A DNA stretch of 64,000 nt, taken from assembly GCF_016861975.1 (NCBI RefSeq), contig NZ_BOMB01000031.1:124001-188000 (forward strand). The letters are read 5' to 3'. Position numbers and translations under genes: made by a program. Source of the DNA: Actinocatenispora rupis. GTDB taxonomy: Bacteria; Actinomycetota; Actinomycetes; Mycobacteriales; Micromonosporaceae. The notes below the pieces were generated by a model. That model saw only the letters and a list, made by a program, of their open reading frames with translations, was not told the DNA's origin and made no database searches. Shown piece after piece: positions 8,985 through 17,541 of the stretch; within the stretch, counting starts at the first letter, position 1; each line of letters starts with the position of its first letter.

Positions 8985-9167
8985 CTACCGGCTGCCGCCG
9001 CGGCCGTGCCGGCCGGTCGACAGCTCGGACGCGGCGAACACGCCCGACGAGCGGCAGCGGCCGTCCGGCCAGCGGAGTACGGCGACGGTGTGCCCACTCG
9101 ATACCCGGGCGGTATCCGGTGTCCAGAACCCAGCGAACCTCACCGAACCGGTCGACGCGTCGCACAC
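8985..9167 (-). CDS. Possible small protein of unknown function
   Basis: A 60-codon frame starts with GTG 8 bases after the stop of the upstream membrane-protein gene and has actinobacterial third-position GC bias. The encoded peptide (FAGFWTPDTARVSSGHTVAVLRWPDG in part) is not low complexity, but I do not recognise a family and see no ribosome binding site. The surrounding gap, 8852-9175, otherwise shows nothing I can identify. A neighbouring frame ends in VAAVVVHPQFSEPEVALLATAG, so the region could instead be a frameshifted gene remnant. Confidence 0.25.
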   Translation of the reverse strand: MCDASTGSVRFAGFWTPDTARVSSGHTVAVLRWPDGRCRSSGVFAASELSTGRHGRGGSR

Positions 9168-9175
9168 CGCACCGG

Positions 9176-10177
9176 TCAGCGCAGCGCGGCGGCGACGGTA
9201 CGGGCCCCGTCGACGGCCTCCGGTTCACTGGCCGCGGCGGTCGACACCTCCAGGCGCAGTACCACGTTGCTGACCCGGGCGTACACGGTGACGCCGGTCG
9301 GGCGGTCCAGCGCGACCGCCTCGTCGCCGAGCCCCGGCACGGCACGCGTGACGCCACCATCGTCCGCGTCCGTGGTCAGCGCGGCGTGCGCCATCCGCGG
9401 TGCCGACAGCGGCCCCTTCGTGCCGTACCGGGTCAGGGTGAGCGTCACGCTCGCGTCCGCCCGCACCGCCGCGCTCCCCTGGTACTGGCACGTCGAGTCG
9501 TCGCCCGCCCCGGTACGCCCCGCCGACTCCAGGTGCCCGCCGAACAGGTCGTGCACCGTCTTCGCGTCGAGTACCGAACACGCGTCCGGCGTCCTGCCGA
9601 ACCGGCCCGAGTCGGCGAACGCGCCGGTGAAGAACAGCGTCCCGGCCCCGCACGGGATCAGCATCAGCAGGCCGATCACCGCCAACGCACCGACCAGACC
9701 CGGGTACCGCAGCCAGTGCCGGCGCGGCTCGCTCCCGTCGTCCGCGGCGAGCGCCGCCCCCAGTACGGCCAGTTCCCCGTCGGCATCCGCGTCCGGTCCG
9801 GCATCGGGGGCATCCGCGGCCGTGGACACGTCGTCGGACGGGGGCGCGTCCGCCACCGCCGCACCGTCCACATCGGACGCCGGCGCGGGCGCGGCACGGT
9901 CGTCGTCCGCACCGGACAACGTCGTCCCGGCCGCCCCCGCCACCGCACCGTCCACATCGGACTGTCCGGACGCCGCCGCGTCGGGCTCCCCTGCCGTCGG
10001 CGCGGCAGCCTCCGACGGTGCCGGCGCGGCGGTGGCGTCCACGTCGGCCGGGGGCGCGCCACCGTCCACATCGGACGGTACCGGGGCGGTCGGCTCCGGC
10101 GCGCCGGCGTCGGCACCGTCCGCATCGGACGATGCGGCCGCATCGGGCTCGGGCGGGTCGGTACGGGCGGTCGTCAC
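9176..10177 (-). CDS. Single-pass membrane protein with acidic low-complexity cytoplasmic region and DUF3558-like outer domain
   Basis: This 333-residue protein starts with GTG at 10177. Residues 1-150 are an Ala/Asp/Pro-rich disordered region with several copies of SDVDGA, followed by one transmembrane helix at about 161-184. The outer domain of about 150 residues begins DACSVLDAKTVHDLFGG and contains a second Cys (STCQYQG), the pattern of DUF3558-like actinobacterial lipoprotein domains with a probable disulfide. The extracellular part of the kinase at 39061-40779 shows the same pattern, so the two may be distant relatives. The function is unknown. The SDVDGA repeats are encoded by near-identical 18-base units, which suggests slippage or recombination has lengthened the tail. 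Confidence 0.7.
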   Translation of the reverse strand: MTTARTDPPEPDAAASSDADGADAGAPEPTAPVPSDVDGGAPPADVDATAAPAPSEAAAPTAGEPDAAASGQSDVDGAVAGAAGTTLSGADDDRAAPAPASDVDGAAVADAPPSDDVSTAADAPDAGPDADADGELAVLGAALAADDGSEPRRHWLRYPGLVGALAVIGLLMLIPCGAGTLFFTGAFADSGRFGRTPDACSVLDAKTVHDLFGGHLESAGRTGAGDDSTCQYQGSAAVRADASVTLTLTRYGTKGPLSAPRMAHAALTTDADDGGVTRAVPGLGDEAVALDRPTGVTVYARVSNVVLRLEVSTAAASEPEAVDGARTVAAALR

Positions 10178-10266
10178 GGGCGGTCCTCACAGACGGGCGG
10201 GCGGATGCGGGTACGGCCGCGAGCGCTCACCGACAGGACGTGGCGTCAGGCGGTCACGGTGCGGTG

Positions 10267-11217
10267 TTACGGCTTCACGCCCGTGATCTCCACGTTGTAG
10301 AAGAACTCCTTCGGCACGACGCGCGACAGCACCTTCTCGTCCACCGCCGACAGCGCCTTCCACGAGGTGTACGCGAAACGCGCCCAGCCCCAGCCGAGCT
10401 TCTCCTTCGGTACGGCGGCCTCGAAGGTGCGCACCGGCCAGCCGAGGAACGCGGCGGTCAGTTCGTCGGTGGCGACCTCGACGTCGATCGCGCCGGCCGA
10501 CTCCGCGGTACGCCGCAGCGCGTGCGGGTCGAACGTGTGGAGGTCGACGACGGCTTCCAGCGCGGCGGCCTGGCTGGACTCGTCCAGCTCCTCCTGCGGG
10601 CGGCGCCAGTCGGTCAGGCCGGGCAGCTTCGTGAGGTTGGTGGTGGCCCACCAGGTGGCCTGGCCGAGCTTGCGGGCGTACCAGTCGCCGACCTTGGTCG
10701 GCTCGCCGCAGAACACGAACCGGCCGCCCGGCCGCAGTACGCGCAGCACCTCGCGCAGCGCCTGCTCCACGTCGGGGATGTGGTGCAGCATGGCGTGCCC
10801 GACGACCAGGTCGAACGTGGCGTCGTCGTACGCGATGGTCTCGGCGTCGGAGACCCGGCCGGACACGTCGAGGCCGAGCTGCTTGGCGTTGCGCAGGGCG
10901 ACGTCGACCATGCCCGGGGAGATGTCGGTGACGTACCCCTTCTCGATGACGCCGGCCTGCATGAGGTTGAGCAGGAAGAACCCGGTGCCGCAGCCCAGTT
11001 CCAACGCGTTCCGGTACGGCCAGCCGTCGGTGCCCGCGACGTGCGCGAAGCGGTCCCGGGCGTAGGTCACGCACCGCTCGTCGTACGAGATGGACCACTT
11101 CTCGTCGTAGGTGTCGGCCTCCCAGTCGTGGTACAGGATGTTCGCCTGCTTGGGATCGTCCCGGGCGGCCTCGACCTCGGCGGCGGTCGGATGCGACTTG
11201 CTCATGGTGCCACTCAC
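10267..11217 (-). CDS. SAM-dependent methyltransferase (Rv3038c-like)
   Basis: This protein of about 316 residues has a class I methyltransferase core: motif I ALELGCGTGFFLL, then VTDISPGM, and motif HAMLHHIPDVEQ before LRVLRPGGRFVF. The N-terminal LYHDWEADTYDEKWSISYDERC and the C-terminal FFYNVEITGVKP match my memory of mycobacterial Rv3038c nearly end to end. The GTG at 11217 overlaps the stop of the enoyl-CoA hydratase gene (GTGA). An ATG four codons in (11205) is an equally good start. The overlap implies translational coupling and shared function with the hydratase. The methyl acceptor is unknown; lipid or sugar substrates are guesses from the neighbourhood. Confidence 0.85.
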   Translation of the reverse strand: MSGTMSKSHPTAAEVEAARDDPKQANILYHDWEADTYDEKWSISYDERCVTYARDRFAHVAGTDGWPYRNALELGCGTGFFLLNLMQAGVIEKGYVTDISPGMVDVALRNAKQLGLDVSGRVSDAETIAYDDATFDLVVGHAMLHHIPDVEQALREVLRVLRPGGRFVFCGEPTKVGDWYARKLGQATWWATTNLTKLPGLTDWRRPQEELDESSQAAALEAVVDLHTFDPHALRRTAESAGAIDVEVATDELTAAFLGWPVRTFEAAVPKEKLGWGWARFAYTSWKALSAVDEKVLSRVVPKEFFYNVEITGVKP

Positions 11218-11999
11218 TTCCCGGTGAAGTCCGGCTTCTGCTTGGCGACGAACGCGTCCATCCCGATCCGCTTGTCGTCGGTGGCGAACAGCGCCGCGAA
11301 CAGGTGGCTCTCCAGCGCCAGGCCGGACGCCAGGTCGACCGACAGCCCGCCGTCGATCGCCTGCTTCGCCGCGCGCAGCGCCAGCGCCGGCCCCGTCAGG
11401 AACGGGCGGACCAGCTCCACCGCCGCGTCGAACACCGACTCCCCCGCCGGTACGACCCGGTCGGCGAGGCCGATGCGCAGCGCCTCGTCGGCACGCACGT
11501 GCCGGCCGGTGAAGACCAGGTCCTTGGCGCGGGCGGGGCCGATCAGCCGCGGCAGCCGCTGCGTACCGCCGGCGCCGGGGATGATGCCGAGCAGGATCTC
11601 CGGCTGGCCGAGCTTCGCGTCCGCGGACACCACGCGGAAGTCGCAGGCGAGCGCCACCTCGCAGCCGCCGCCCAGCGCGTACCCGGCGATGGCGGCGACG
11701 ACCGGCTTCGGGATGCGGGAGACGGAGTCGAGGGCGGCGGACAGTGCGGCGGCGCGCGCCGACATCTCCGCGTACCCCTCGTCGGCCATCTCCTTGATGT
11801 CGGCGCCGGCGGCGAACACCTTCTCCCCGCCGTACACGATGACGGCGCGGATGTCGTCGCGGGCGGACGCCTCCGTGGCAGCTGCCCGCAGTTCCTCCTG
11901 TACCGCCTTGTTGAGCGCGTTCATCGGCGGACGTTCCAGGCGGATCACGCCCACGCCCGGGTGCTCGGCAACCGTCTCCAGCCGGACGAACTCCCCCAC
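11214..11999 (-). CDS. Enoyl-CoA hydratase/isomerase family protein
   Basis: This 261-residue crotonase-fold protein has the oxyanion-hole segments FAAGADIKEM and IAGYALGGGCEVALACD. It has the conserved glutamate-bearing region LGQPEILLGIIPGAGGTQRLPRLIG, in which the two catalytic glutamates of classical hydratases (Glu of PEI and the later Glu/Asp) can be placed, so an active hydratase is likely. The GTG at 11999 is preceded by TAGGAGGTGTC. It is co-transcribed with the Rv3038c-like methyltransferase through a 4-base overlap, as with the Rv3039c-Rv3038c pair I remember in mycobacteria. Possible roles are fatty acid beta-oxidation or a dedicated acyl-CoA modification. Confidence 0.85.
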   Translation of the reverse strand: MGEFVRLETVAEHPGVGVIRLERPPMNALNKAVQEELRAAATEASARDDIRAVIVYGGEKVFAAGADIKEMADEGYAEMSARAAALSAALDSVSRIPKPVVAAIAGYALGGGCEVALACDFRVVSADAKLGQPEILLGIIPGAGGTQRLPRLIGPARAKDLVFTGRHVRADEALRIGLADRVVPAGESVFDAAVELVRPFLTGPALALRAAKQAIDGGLSVDLASGLALESHLFAALFATDDKRIGMDAFVAKQKPDFTGK

Positions 12000-12149
12000 G
12001 ACACCTCCTACCGCTCGGTCGGGTCGACTCGGGCGGGTCGGATCACGACGCCGCCGCGAGGGGCAGCCTAACCCGCCCGCCCCGGCGGTCCCGGCGCCGC
12101 GCCCCGCGATCGGCCGATCATGCGGCAGGTACGGCGGGTCGGCCCGGAT

Positions 12150-12974
12150 TCAGAGCGCCTGCGCCGTGTACCGGTCGCCGATCCGGGTGACCGAAAGCGG
12201 CAGCCCGAACGTCTTGCTCAGGTGCTCTCCGGTGATCACCTCGGGGGCGGGCCCGGCCGCGACGACCGCGCCGTCGCGCATCAGCAGCGCGTGCGTGTAC
12301 CCCGGGGGGATCTCCTCGACGTGGTGGGTGACCAGCACCGTCGCCGGCGCGTCGGGGTCGAGGGCCAGCTCGGACAGCCGGCGCACCAGGTCCTCGCGGC
12401 CGCCGAGGTCGAGGCCGGCGGCCGGCTCGTCCAGCAGCAGCAGCTCCGGGTCGGTCATCATCGCCCGCGCGATCTGCACGCGCTTGCGCTCCCCGTCCGA
12501 CAGCGTCCCGTACCGCCGGTCGGCGAGATGCCCGACGCCCCACTGTTCCAGCAGCTCGGTGGCGCGCCCCGCGTCCATCTCGTCGTACGCCTCGCGGAAG
12601 CGGCCGACGACGCCCCACGCGGCCGTGAGTACGGTGTCGTGCGCGGTCTCGTCGCCGGGGATGCGGGCGCCGGCCGCGGCGGTGACCAGGCCGAGCCGGG
12701 TACGCAGCTCCGCGACGTTGGTCCGGCCGAGCCGCTCGCCGAGCACGTGCACGGTGCCGGAGGTCGGGAACAGCCGGGCGGAGGCCAGGTTGAGCAGCGT
12801 GGTCTTGCCCGCGCCGTTCGGCCCGAGCAGCACCCACCGCTCGTCCAGCTCGACCTGCCAGCCGACGTCCTGGACCAGGTGGTTGCCGCCGCGGGTGACC
12901 GTCACGTCGTCGACCGCGATGACCAGGTCCGGGTCGACCTCGGGGGAAGCGTTCGGTGCCAGCACGGGCCCCAT
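12150..12974 (-). CDS. ABC transporter ATP-binding protein (Rv3041c-like)
   Basis: This 274-residue single nucleotide-binding domain has Walker A GPNGAGKTT at 51-59, the signature LSDGERKRVQIARA, Walker B LLLLDEPAAGLD and the switch histidine in VTHHVEE. No permease gene is adjacent. The sequence matches stand-alone ATPases related to E. coli ModF/YbbL-type proteins and, from memory, mycobacterial Rv3041c. The ATG at 12974 was chosen because the family similarity begins about 15 residues later; the frame remains open far upstream, but only across glgX on the other strand. The transported substrate, if any, is unknown. It is divergent from glgX, with 88 bases between the starts. Confidence 0.8.
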   Translation of the reverse strand: MGPVLAPNASPEVDPDLVIAVDDVTVTRGGNHLVQDVGWQVELDERWVLLGPNGAGKTTLLNLASARLFPTSGTVHVLGERLGRTNVAELRTRLGLVTAAAGARIPGDETAHDTVLTAAWGVVGRFREAYDEMDAGRATELLEQWGVGHLADRRYGTLSDGERKRVQIARAMMTDPELLLLDEPAAGLDLGGREDLVRRLSELALDPDAPATVLVTHHVEEIPPGYTHALLMRDGAVVAAGPAPEVITGEHLSKTFGLPLSVTRIGDRYTAQAL

Positions 12975-13062
12975 CCAACCACGCCGGTACGACCGCGGCC
13001 GTCGGTGGCCCGGGAACGCCCGCGGCGCGGGATCATGGAACCCGGACAACCGGGGAGGGTTC

Positions 13063-15081
13063 GTGGAGCTGGGTGCGACGACGGACGACGGGGGCGTACG
13101 GTTCGCCGTGTACAGCGCGGCGGCGACCGGCGTCGACGTCTGCCTGTTCGATCCGGACGGCACGGAGCGGCGCGTACCGCTGCCGGAGCGTACCGACAAC
13201 GTGTGGCACGGGCGGGTCGACGGCATCGGCCCCGGCCAGCGGTACGGGCTGCGGGCGCGCGGGCCGTGGGATCCCGGCCGTGGGCACCTGTTCGACCCGT
13301 CGAAGCTGCTCCTCGACCCGTACGGCCGGGCGGTGGCCGGCACGCTCACCGACGCGCCGGCGCTGCGGGCCGGCACCGGCACCGACTCCGCGCCGTACGT
13401 GCCGCGCTCGGTGGTCGTCGGCCCGCTCGACCCGGCGACCCGCCCGCCGCTGCGCCCCTGGACCGACACCGTCCTGTACGAGATGCACGTACGCGGGTTC
13501 ACCGCGACGATGCCCGACGTCCCACCCGAGCTGCGCGGCACGTACGCGGGGCTCGGGCACCCGGCCGCGGTGGCGTACCTGGCGGGGCTGGGGGTGACGG
13601 CCGTGGAGCTGCTGCCGGTGCAGCACAGCGTCACCGAGCCGTCGGTCGCCGCCCGCGGCCTCACCAACTACTGGGGCTACAACACGCTCGGCTACTTCGC
13701 GCCCGACACCCGGTTCGCCGCGAGCGGCTGCCCGGCCGACCCGTCGTCCGGCGCGAACCCGGCGACGGAGTTCCGGGAGATGGTGGACGCGCTGCACGCC
13801 GCGGGCATCGAGGTGGTCCTCGACGTGGTCTACAACCACACCGCGGAGGGGCCGCCGGACGGGCCGACGCTGTCGTTCCGCGGGCTGGACAACCGCACCT
13901 ACTACCGGCTCGACCCCGCCGACGGCTCCCGCTACCGCGACTACACCGGCTGCGGCAACACCCTCGACCTGCGGCAACCGCCGGTGCTCCGGCTCGTCCT
14001 CGACTCCCTCCGGTACTGGGTGACCACGATGGGGGTGGACGGGTTCCGGTTCGACCTGGCGAGCGCGCTGACCCGCTCGGCCGACAGCGTCGACCGGTAC
14101 TCGGCGTTCCTCGGCGCGGTCGGCCAGGACCCGGTACTGCGCGGCGTACGGCTGATCGCGGAGCCGTGGGACCTCGGCATGGACGGGTACCGGGTGGGTG
14201 GCTTCCCGCCGCCGTGGGCCGAGTGGAACGGCCGCTACCGGGACGCGGTGCGCGACTTCTGGCGCGGCTCGCTCGGTCACCTCGCCGAGGTCGGCACCCG
14301 CCTCGCCGGCTCCGAGGACCTGTACGGGCTGTCCGGACGCGGCCCGTACGCGTCGGTCAACTTCGTCACCGCGCACGACGGCTTCACCCTGCGCGACCTG
14401 GTCAGCTACGAGCGCAAGCACAACGAGGCCAACGGCGAGCACGGCGCCGACGGTACCGACGACAACCGGTCGGCGAACTTCGGCGTCGAGGGCGACACCG
14501 ACGACCCGGCGGTCCGCGCCGCCCGCGACCGGCAGGTCCGCAACCTGCTGACCACGCTGCTGCTGTCCGCCGGTACGCCGATGCTGCTGGCCGGCGACGA
14601 GCTGGGCAACACGCAGCACGGCAACAACAACGCGTACTGCCAGGACAACCCGACGTCGTGGCTGGACTGGTCCACCGCCGACACCGGCCTGGCCGCCTTC
14701 GTCCGGGACCTGCTCGCGCTGCGGGCGCGGGAGCCGGTGTTCCGCCGCCGCGGCTTCTTCACCGGCGCCACCGTGGACGGCCGCCGCGACCTCGTCTGGT
14801 ACCGGCCGGACGGCGGCGAGGTCACCGACGCGGACTGGCACCGGCCCGGCGACCACACGCTCGGCGCGTACCTGGACGGCGCGCGGGCGGACACCGGCAC
14901 CGGCGGCTCGTACCTGCTGTACCTGCACGGCGGCGGGGACGACGTGGACGTGGTGCTGCCGACCGCGGCCCCGGCGTACGAGACGGTGCTGGACACCGCG
15001 GGCGCCGCGCCCGGCACCCGTCCCGCGGGTACAAGGGTGCGGTTGCCGGCGCGCAGTGTCCTGCTGCTGCGGGCCACCTGA
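13063..15081 (+). CDS. glgX: Glycogen debranching enzyme GlgX
   Basis: This 672-residue GH13 enzyme has an N-terminal CBM48-type domain (ELGATTDDGGVRFAVYS onward), a catalytic barrel with nucleophile D331 (GFRFDLASAL) and acid E367 (IAEPWDLG), and the debranching-type segment TAHDGFTLRDLVSYERKHNEANGE. It hydrolyses alpha-1,6 branches in glycogen, typically after GlgP has trimmed the outer chains. The GTG at 13063 follows GGGGAGGG at the right spacing. The family is normally 650-720 residues, so this is full length. The palindrome GTCCACAGTGGAC sits 2 bases after the stop. Other alpha-glucan genes are spread through the window rather than forming one operon. Confidence 0.92.
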   Translation: MELGATTDDGGVRFAVYSAAATGVDVCLFDPDGTERRVPLPERTDNVWHGRVDGIGPGQRYGLRARGPWDPGRGHLFDPSKLLLDPYGRAVAGTLTDAPALRAGTGTDSAPYVPRSVVVGPLDPATRPPLRPWTDTVLYEMHVRGFTATMPDVPPELRGTYAGLGHPAAVAYLAGLGVTAVELLPVQHSVTEPSVAARGLTNYWGYNTLGYFAPDTRFAASGCPADPSSGANPATEFREMVDALHAAGIEVVLDVVYNHTAEGPPDGPTLSFRGLDNRTYYRLDPADGSRYRDYTGCGNTLDLRQPPVLRLVLDSLRYWVTTMGVDGFRFDLASALTRSADSVDRYSAFLGAVGQDPVLRGVRLIAEPWDLGMDGYRVGGFPPPWAEWNGRYRDAVRDFWRGSLGHLAEVGTRLAGSEDLYGLSGRGPYASVNFVTAHDGFTLRDLVSYERKHNEANGEHGADGTDDNRSANFGVEGDTDDPAVRAARDRQVRNLLTTLLLSAGTPMLLAGDELGNTQHGNNNAYCQDNPTSWLDWSTADTGLAAFVRDLLALRAREPVFRRRGFFTGATVDGRRDLVWYRPDGGEVTDADWHRPGDHTLGAYLDGARADTGTGGSYLLYLHGGGDDVDVVLPTAAPAYETVLDTAGAAPGTRPAGTRVRLPARSVLLLRAT

Positions 15082-15162
15082 CCGTCCACAGTGGACCATC
15101 GGGCCGCGGGGGCGGGCCGGGCCGCGCGGCGACCGGTAGCATCGCGCCGTCGAGGGGGTGCG

Positions 15163-15834
15163 GTGGTGGACCGACGGCGTGGCGCGGCGGTGGTGCTCGC
15201 GGTCCTCGGGCTGCTCGGCCCGGCCGGCTGCGGCGGCGGCCCGGCGGGTGCGAAGCCGGAATCGGCGCCGTCGCCCCGGCGTACCGGGGTGCTGGAGTCG
15301 ACGATCCCCGCCATGGACGCGCTGCCGAGCGCCGGGGCGATGGTGTCGCTCGACCGGCGCTGGCAGACCGCCGACGAGCACGGCGACGGCTGGACCCGGC
15401 CGGACGTGGTCGACGGCCGCAGCGCCCGCACGTACTGTCGCGGCCTGTTGCGGCGGGACTGCCCGGGCCTGACGATGCTCGGCGGTGCGGGCTACGACCT
15501 GACGTCCGGCTCGTCGGTGCGCGCCACCGCCACCTTCACCCTGTACGTCTTCGGCACGGCCGACGCGGCGCGCGGCGCGACCGACACGCTGCGCGCGCTG
15601 GCCGCGAAGGACCGGCCGACCGGTGTGCAGCTGCGTGGCAGCACCGGCCGCGCGTTCGCGTACCGGAAGGGTGGGCGGACGGTGCGGATCGAGTCGGTCA
15701 CCCGTACCGGCACCGTCGTGACGGTCGTCGACTACCGCGCACGGCCCGCGACGACGGACGCGGCGGGCACCCTGGTGACGCTCCAGGACGCCCGCCTGCG
15801 TACGGTCCTCGCCGGCCGGCAGCCCGCGCTCTGA
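15163..15834 (+). CDS. Putative lipoprotein of unknown function
   Basis: This protein of about 223 residues has a short basic start, a hydrophobic stretch (AAVVLAVLGLLGPAGC) and a Cys followed by glycines. That looks like a lipoprotein signal, although the lipobox (PAGC) is atypical. The mature part contains a CRGLLRRDC pair and no motif I recognise. Codons 1 and 2 are both GTG (15163 and 15166), with GAGGGGG upstream; either may be the start. It is convergent with the amidase gene, leaving 4 bases between the stops. Probable location is the outer face of the membrane. Confidence 0.65.
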   Translation: MVDRRRGAAVVLAVLGLLGPAGCGGGPAGAKPESAPSPRRTGVLESTIPAMDALPSAGAMVSLDRRWQTADEHGDGWTRPDVVDGRSARTYCRGLLRRDCPGLTMLGGAGYDLTSGSSVRATATFTLYVFGTADAARGATDTLRALAAKDRPTGVQLRGSTGRAFAYRKGGRTVRIESVTRTGTVVTVVDYRARPATTDAAGTLVTLQDARLRTVLAGRQPAL

Positions 15835-15838
15835 GGGC

Positions 15839-16450
15839 TCACGCCGTCACGTACGACATGTACGTGTCCCAGTCCCAGTTCGGGCCGGGGTCGGTGTGGT
15901 CGGTGCCCGGCACCTCGACGTGGCCGATGATGTGGTCCCGGTCCATCGGGATCCCGTACCGGTCGCAGATGCTGCGGGTGAGCTTCGCCGACGACCGGTA
16001 CATCGCGTCGGTGAACCAGGACGGGTCGTCGACCCAGCCCTCGTGCTCGATCCCGATGCTGCGGGTGTTGTAGTCCCAGTTGCCGGCGTGCCAGGCGATG
16101 TCGTGCTCGCGCACCATCTGGTCGATGTACCCGTCGGCGGAGCGCGTCACGTAGTGCGCGCACGCCGCGTGGCTGGGGTCCTGGAACAGCGTGATGGTGT
16201 TGTCGAACGTCTCCTGCGTGACGTGGATGACCACCAGCTCGATCGGGTACGTGCTGGGCCGGTTCGACTTCGTGTAGTTGCCGGTACTCGCCGGCACCCA
16301 GTGCGCGTCCGGGTAGTCGACGGTGCCCGCCTTGCGGCCGGCCGCCTGCGCCGCGGCGGGCACCAGTCCGGCGGCGGCGACCCCGGCGGCGACGCCCGTG
16401 GCGGCGGTGAACAGCGAACGGCGGGACAGCCCGCCCTCGGTACGACTCAT
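15839..16450 (-). CDS. Tat-exported N-acetylmuramoyl-L-alanine amidase
   Basis: This 203-residue protein has a twin-arginine signal (GGLSRRSLFTAATG, RR at 10-11) and a signal-peptidase site near AAAQAAG. The mature part is an amidase_2/PGRP-type zinc domain: the first zinc histidine is in VVIHVTQ, a central segment reads HAGNWDYNTRSIGIEHEG, and the last metal region is GHVEVPGTDHTDPGPNWDW. It should cut the bond between muramic acid and the stem peptide in the cell wall. There is no separate wall-binding domain. The ATG at 16450 has GGGGAG 6 bases upstream; a GTG two codons earlier would overlap that site. It is a single-gene unit with a likely role in wall turnover or competition. Confidence 0.85.
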   Translation of the reverse strand: MSRTEGGLSRRSLFTAATGVAAGVAAAGLVPAAAQAAGRKAGTVDYPDAHWVPASTGNYTKSNRPSTYPIELVVIHVTQETFDNTITLFQDPSHAACAHYVTRSADGYIDQMVREHDIAWHAGNWDYNTRSIGIEHEGWVDDPSWFTDAMYRSSAKLTRSICDRYGIPMDRDHIIGHVEVPGTDHTDPGPNWDWDTYMSYVTA

Positions 16451-16587
16451 CGGCACTCCCCAGGATGTGGCGAAGCGGAGATTCCAGACTTGTGCGACTC
16501 AATACCCAACGGCCGGCGCTGTCAATACTTGCCATCCGAAAGCCACCCACTCGACGCTTTTCTTCGGAGCCTCCACCGACCCGGCTG

Positions 16588-16678
16588 GGCAAACGTTTGC
16601 CGATCAGTACCCCATGCTCGGCACCCGGTCCGGCCAAGCCGTTCCGCCAGGCGTACTCTCGCTCGGAGAACGTTTGCC
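16588..16678. promoter_or_regulatory. Two LacI-type operators before the ribokinase operon
   Basis: A perfect 14-bp palindrome, GGCAAACGTTTGCC, lies at 16588-16601. A near copy, GGAGAACGTTTGCC, lies at 16665-16678, 14 bases before the ribokinase start. Both have the central CG typical of LacI-family sites and share the extension AACGTTTGCCGATC. The LacI regulator encoded third in this operon is the obvious ligand, giving autoregulation. Confidence 0.8.
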
Positions 16679-16692
16679 GATCCGGAGGCACG

Positions 16693-17541
16693 ATGCAGCG
16701 CGAGAGCCTCACCGTCGTGGGCAGCCTGAACCTCGACCTGACCTGTCGGACCGAGCGGCTGCCGGCACCCGGCGAGACCGTCACCGCCCACCACCTCGAC
16801 CGCGTACCCGGCGGCAAGGGCGCCAACCAGGCCGTCGCCGCCGCCCGGCTCGGCGCCGCGGTGCGCATGGTCGGCGCGGTCGGCGACGACGACGCCGGCC
16901 CCGTGCTGCGCGCCGCGCTGCGTACCGCCGGAGTGGACGACTCCGGCGTCGTCACCGTCGACGGCCCCAGCGGCACCGCGCTGATCGCCGTCGACGACCG
17001 CGGCGAGAACCAGATCATCGTCGTACCGGGGGCGAACGCCCTGGTGCGCGTGGACGCCGGGGTCGCCGACGCGCCCGCCGTGCTGTGCCAGTTGGAGATC
17101 CCGCTGCCGACCGTGCTCGCCGCGGCGCGTACCAGCCGGGGGTTCTTCGCGCTGAACGCCGCACCCGCCGTGCCACTGCCCGACGAGCTGCGCGCCCGCT
17201 GCGACCTCGTCATCGTCAACGAGACCGAGTACGCGGCGCTCGGCGGGCTGCCCGACGCCCGGCTCGTCGCCGTCACGTACGGCAGCCGCGGGGCGGAGCT
17301 GCGGGCGCGCGGCGAGCTGGTCGCCACCGCCGAGGCGCCCGCCGTACGCGCGGTCGACAGTGTCGGGGCGGGCGACGCGTTCTGCGCCGCGCTGGTCCTC
17401 GCGCTGCGCAGCGGACTCGACCCGGGCGCGGCACTGACCGCGGCGTGCCGCGTCGGTGCGTACGCGGTGACCGTGCCCGGCGCCCGCCCCGACCTGCCAC
17501 CGCTCGCCGACTTCCTCACCGGGGCGGTGGATCCGGCATGA
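16693..17541 (+). CDS. rbsK: Ribokinase-type PfkB sugar kinase
   Basis: This 282-residue PfkB kinase has the N-terminal GGKGANQAVAAARLGA signature, VNETEYAAL, and the C-terminal catalytic motif DSVGAGDAFCAAL, in which D228 is the base. It phosphorylates ribose or a similar pentose. The next gene encodes a nucleoside hydrolase that releases ribose, so the pair would convert nucleosides to base and ribose-5-phosphate. The ATG at 16693 has GGAGG upstream, and its stop overlaps the next start (ATGA). It is slightly shorter than E. coli RbsK but keeps all motifs. Expression is probably controlled by the two palindromes before it. Confidence 0.87.
   Translation: MQRESLTVVGSLNLDLTCRTERLPAPGETVTAHHLDRVPGGKGANQAVAAARLGAAVRMVGAVGDDDAGPVLRAALRTAGVDDSGVVTVDGPSGTALIAVDDRGENQIIVVPGANALVRVDAGVADAPAVLCQLEIPLPTVLAAARTSRGFFALNAAPAVPLPDELRARCDLVIVNETEYAALGGLPDARLVAVTYGSRGAELRARGELVATAEAPAVRAVDSVGAGDAFCAALVLALRSGLDPGAALTAACRVGAYAVTVPGARPDLPPLADFLTGAVDPA

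Noticed and set aside
8884-9273. 129-codon plus-strand frame in the 8.9-9.3 kb gap
   Set aside because: No motifs, weak codon pattern and overlap with the end of the opposite-strand membrane-protein gene; the minus-strand 60-codon frame is slightly better supported.
10018-13062. Very long plus-strand open frame reaching into glgX (over 1000 codons before the real start)
   Set aside because: It runs antisense to the methyltransferase, hydratase and ABC genes and has no domain; only the part from 13063 matches GlgX. Long antisense frames are expected at this GC content.
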